From assembly GCA_027296805.1 (NCBI GenBank), contig JAPUIR010000183.1:1-7460 (forward strand): DNA of 7,460 nucleotides, written 5' to 3'. The position numbers were made by a program, and so were the translations under genes. This stretch comes from Chloroflexota bacterium (lineage in GTDB: Bacteria; Chloroflexota; Dehalococcoidia; Bin125). Shown piece by piece: positions 5,826 through 7,460 of the stretch; within the stretch, counting starts at the first letter, position 1; every line of letters begins with the position of its first letter. Under the pieces are notes generated by a model, which saw only the letters and a list, made by a program, of their open reading frames with translations, was not told where the DNA came from and searched no databases.

Positions 5826-5913
5826 GGCGACGCTCCCTTCGGAGCCGCTCTGGCACGCTGGAGCCTAGTGCTTCGAGGGCGAACCACACAAACGGACCGT
5901 CGCGCGACCGGCC

Positions 5914-6183
5914 TCAGTCCTCGTCAGGCAGCGGTGTAGCGGGTCCCGCAAGGAGGATCGTCTCTTGTACCGGGCTGCTTTCGGGGGAAGCTCGTAGGCT
6001 CGCGATCTCCGCCACGACTTCCTCGTAGGTCTCTTCCACCGTCATCACAAACGGCGTCGCCTCGCCGACAAGCCGTAGCTCTGCCTTGGGCGGAGAGTCG
6101 CTGTCCCGGATGAGCGAGACGTGATCGAGGTTGACCAGGACCGTGCGTCGTCCCGAGGTGGCGTGGAGTTCAATGAAGGGCAT
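5914..6183 (-). CDS. FlbD-like small protein
   Basis: An 89-residue protein. I choose ATG 6183 over ATG 6192 because GAGGG lies nine bases before 6183 but directly abuts 6192. It opens MPFIELHATSGRRTVLVNLD, then VSLIRDSDS, a strand pair with AELRLVGEATPFVM, and TVEETYEEVVAEIASL. The order of a short beta unit followed by a helix containing EEV is the layout of FlbD-type and related small proteins of about 60-90 residues. The last 25 residues are low-complexity. FlbD proper belongs to flagellar clusters, but many relatives lie outside them and no flagellar gene is visible, so only the fold-level likeness is claimed. The 10-bp palindrome GTCGCGCGAC (5899-5908) lies between it and the monooxygenase gene. 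Confidence 0.7.
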   Translation of the reverse strand: MPFIELHATSGRRTVLVNLDHVSLIRDSDSPPKAELRLVGEATPFVMTVEETYEEVVAEIASLRASPESSPVQETILLAGPATPLPDED

Positions 6184-6255
6184 CGGAGTCATCCCTCAGA
6201 AGTCATGCGGGGTCGTTCCCCGGATTCCAGTGGAATCGGTGGGTTGAGCGCCAGT

Positions 6256-6462
6256 CTACGAGTCCGCCCGGTGGAGTCGCGACAGAGCCGCCTGGACGAT
6301 GGCTTGGACCTCTTGGGGAGACTTCCCCAACTGCGTGGCGATCTGATCCGCCGTCAGGTGGTTGCCGAGCCGGAGTGCCAGAACGTTGCGTTCTTCGGCC
6401 GTGAGCAGGTGAAGCGGGTCTGTGACCATGATCGATCGTCGACGGGGAAGGTCCAGTCCCAT
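6256..6462 (-). CDS. Stand-alone sigma-70 region 4-like helix-turn-helix protein
   Basis: A 68-residue frame, or 57 residues if the second ATG at 6429 is used; neither start has a clear Shine-Dalgarno. The core LTAEERNVLALRLGNHLTAD, followed by QIATQLGKSPQEVQAIVQAALSRLHRA, has the pattern of sigma region 4.2 (and LuxR-type) helix-turn-helix domains. An opening LT-E-R-VL-LR helix leads to a recognition helix preceded by IA--LG-S. No sigma region 2, receiver or sensor domain is present, so it cannot act as a full sigma factor. It may bind DNA as a small regulator or modulate RNA polymerase. It lies 45 bases downstream of the J-domain gene on the same strand and 72 bases before the FlbD-like gene. 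Confidence 0.75.
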   Translation of the reverse strand: MGLDLPRRRSIMVTDPLHLLTAEERNVLALRLGNHLTADQIATQLGKSPQEVQAIVQAALSRLHRADS

Positions 6463-6507
6463 AGGGGTGCGACAAGGGATCTGCGAACGGCGAGGAGGGA
6501 GGAGAGG

Positions 6508-6990
6508 TCAGGCGCTGGCAGTGCGGGCTACCCGGCGCTGTTCGGGAGGTGCGATGGCATCCCGCGCCTGATTGAGGCGGACCATGGCCCGCGTGTCGCC
6601 GCCGCGGTCGGGATGCATGAGTTTCGACATCGCGATGTATGCGGCGTCGACCACCTCCAGCGGCGCGCTTGGCAGCAGGTGCAGCACCCCGTACTGGGTG
6701 GCGTCCGCGCGCTTGAGGATCGGGGTCGCGTTCGCCACATCTTGTTTGCGGTAGTGGCTCTCGTCCTTGTAGGGGACGACGTGCCCGAACCCCAACTGCT
6801 CGCAGAGGAGTTCGACGAGTGCCAGCCAGTACGCGCCGCGAATCCGCCAGAGGCCACCTCTGACGTCGTACTCCAGGTGGCTGGGCGGCACGCGGCGCTC
6901 CACGACCGCGGCCAGGACCGGATCGACTCCGAAGGCGAGACAGTGGTTGTCGCCGTCGGGCCAGGAGTGCAGTGGAATCGAATCGTACAT
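6508..6990 (-). CDS. Protein with C-terminal DnaJ (J) domain
   Basis: A 160-residue protein; ATG 6990 has GAGGG five bases upstream. Residues about 98-147 are a J domain: QYGVLHLLPSAPLEVVDAAY, the helix ending AMSKLM, the HPD tripeptide (126-128) in HPDRGGDT, and AMVRLNQARDAI. HPD is the motif that stimulates DnaK ATPase. There is no Gly/Phe region, zinc finger or C-terminal substrate domain, so this is not the housekeeping DnaJ. The N-terminal 95 residues (PDGDNHCLAFGVDP, LEYDVRGGLWRIRGAYWLAL, LLCEQLGFGHVVPY) match nothing I recognise and probably select the client or partner. The unusual order, with J last, also occurs in phage, plasmid and Actinomycetota/Chloroflexota accessory proteins. 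It is the first gene of the leftward run. Confidence 0.85.
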   Translation of the reverse strand: MYDSIPLHSWPDGDNHCLAFGVDPVLAAVVERRVPPSHLEYDVRGGLWRIRGAYWLALVELLCEQLGFGHVVPYKDESHYRKQDVANATPILKRADATQYGVLHLLPSAPLEVVDAAYIAMSKLMHPDRGGDTRAMVRLNQARDAIAPPEQRRVARTASA

Positions 6991-7152
6991 CGGCGCCCTC
7001 GCCTGCTGCTGGTTGGCTCATCTCATCTTCGGCCGCATCCACAGGCCCCCGCAGGCGCCGCCCGATTTCGCGCAGACCTACAGCGGACCCCGGCGGCGGT
7101 CGATGATCCCCTGCAAGCTGGGCGGCCTCGCGCCCGCGGAAGGAGCCGTGGA
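6991..7152. promoter_or_regulatory. Divergent intergenic region between J-domain and CpaE-like genes
   Basis: These 162 bases separate two genes transcribed away from each other, so they must hold both promoters unless each lies inside a gene. No convincing -10/-35 pair is visible in the GC-rich sequence. The visible signals are the two ribosome binding sites, GAGGG for the leftward gene and GGAAGGAG (7138-7145) for the rightward gene. Confidence 0.45.
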
Positions 7153-7460
7153 ATGCGCTCTGAAAATGGCGAACCACACATCGGCAAGGTGATGACGGTC
7201 TTCGGTGCCCGGGGAGGTATCGGGAAGTCCACAATCGCCACGAACGTCAGCGCGGTGATCGCGCAGCACACTGATGCCTCGGTGCTCGTGATGGACATGG
7301 ACACGCGCTTCGGCGATGTCGCGATGTTGCTCAACGTGGAGCCGACTTACACGGTCGCGGATCTCGCGTCCCATCCCGGCGACCTCACGCCCGAGCTGTT
7401 CCGCCAATCGCTCGTCGCCCACGAATCCGGCGCCTACGTTTTGGCCGCGCCCGTCGCCCC
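7153..7460 (+). CDS. CpaE/TadZ-like ParA/MinD-family ATPase (3' end outside window)
   Basis: The frame is open to the window edge, giving 102 residues. ATG 7153 has a strong GGAAGGAG seven bases upstream; an ATG at 7192 would cut into strand 1. It begins MRSENGEPHIGKVMTVFGAR and carries a P-loop GARGGIGKST (18-27), followed by VLVMDMDTRFGDVAMLL (44-60). The FGD after the Walker A' aspartates is typical of CpaE/TadZ ATPases, which localise Tad/Flp pilus assembly machinery at the membrane. VEPTYTVADLASHPGD and YVLAAPVA follow as expected. The usual N-terminal receiver-like domain of about 120 residues is absent, so this is a short single-domain form. Downstream tad genes (cpaF, tadB, tadC) would be expected outside the window. 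Confidence 0.88.
   Translation, partial: MRSENGEPHIGKVMTVFGARGGIGKSTIATNVSAVIAQHTDASVLVMDMDTRFGDVAMLLNVEPTYTVADLASHPGDLTPELFRQSLVAHESGAYVLAAPVA

Noticed and set aside
4525..5868. A 447-residue frame on the + strand across the LLM and monooxygenase genes
   Set aside because: It is Gly/Ala/Glu-rich and antisense to two well-recognised proteins. Long antisense frames are expected in GC-rich DNA, and no domain is recognisable.
5899..5908. Palindrome GTCGCGCGAC as an operator or terminator
   Set aside because: Ten-base GC-only palindromes arise often in such DNA; there is no T-run or second copy to support a role.
6203..7234. A 343-residue - strand frame covering the J-domain and sigma-4-like genes
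   Set aside because: Its composition is Arg/Pro-rich and it overlaps, in another frame, genes with clear motifs and ribosome binding sites.
1..7460. CRISPR array or tandem repeats
   Set aside because: No regularly spaced repeats were seen; the only notable long repeat is the tRNA-Thr 3' half.

Overview
The window is GC-rich throughout and dense with short intergenic gaps. The gene content is a class III cyclase fragment of a type frequent in uncultured Chloroflexota and Actinomycetota, an F420-type luciferase-like oxidoreductase, an acyl-CoA-dehydrogenase-like monooxygenase and a CpaE/TadZ-type ATPase. This suggests an environmental, probably uncultured, high-GC bacterium. Chloroflexota is my first guess and Actinomycetota my second; nothing here proves either.

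Layout. (1) Positions 1-862 hold the end of a secreted-type protein with a DUF11-like beta domain and, convergent to it, a possible 54-residue membrane protein. (2) An intact tRNA-Thr(CGT) lies at 1113-1187. (3) Positions 1188-3700 look like a 2.5 kb islet anchored in that tRNA. It starts at the tRNA 3' end and ends at a second copy of the tRNA 3' half: 47 bp, 46 identical, starting exactly at the anticodon loop, offset by 2,500 bp. Inside are a winged-helix-like small protein, an in-frame chimera of an MmeI-like DNA methyltransferase N-terminus with a cyclase C-terminus, an intact SAM methyltransferase, a second decayed cyclase tail, and a degenerate tRNA-Arg-like sequence. No integrase is present. 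(4) Positions 3702-6990 are a run of same-strand (-) genes: J-domain protein, stand-alone sigma-region-4-like protein, FlbD-like small protein, a group D flavin monooxygenase carrying a frameshift and no normal start codon, and an F420-type LLM oxidoreductase. (5) From 7153 a CpaE/TadZ-like ATPase runs off the right edge, divergent from the J-domain gene.

How the parts relate. The LLM and monooxygenase genes probably form a small oxidative catabolic unit. The J-domain, sigma-4-like and FlbD-like genes could be a small regulatory or accessory set beside the Tad-type ATPase, but that is inference. The islet reads as a scar region where mobile DNA has been inserted and eroded beside a tRNA gene: remnants of a restriction-modification gene, two related cyclase tails around a methyltransferase, and two broken tRNAs within 160 bp. 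This remnant architecture is the most unusual part of the window; I did not find a clearly new intact system.
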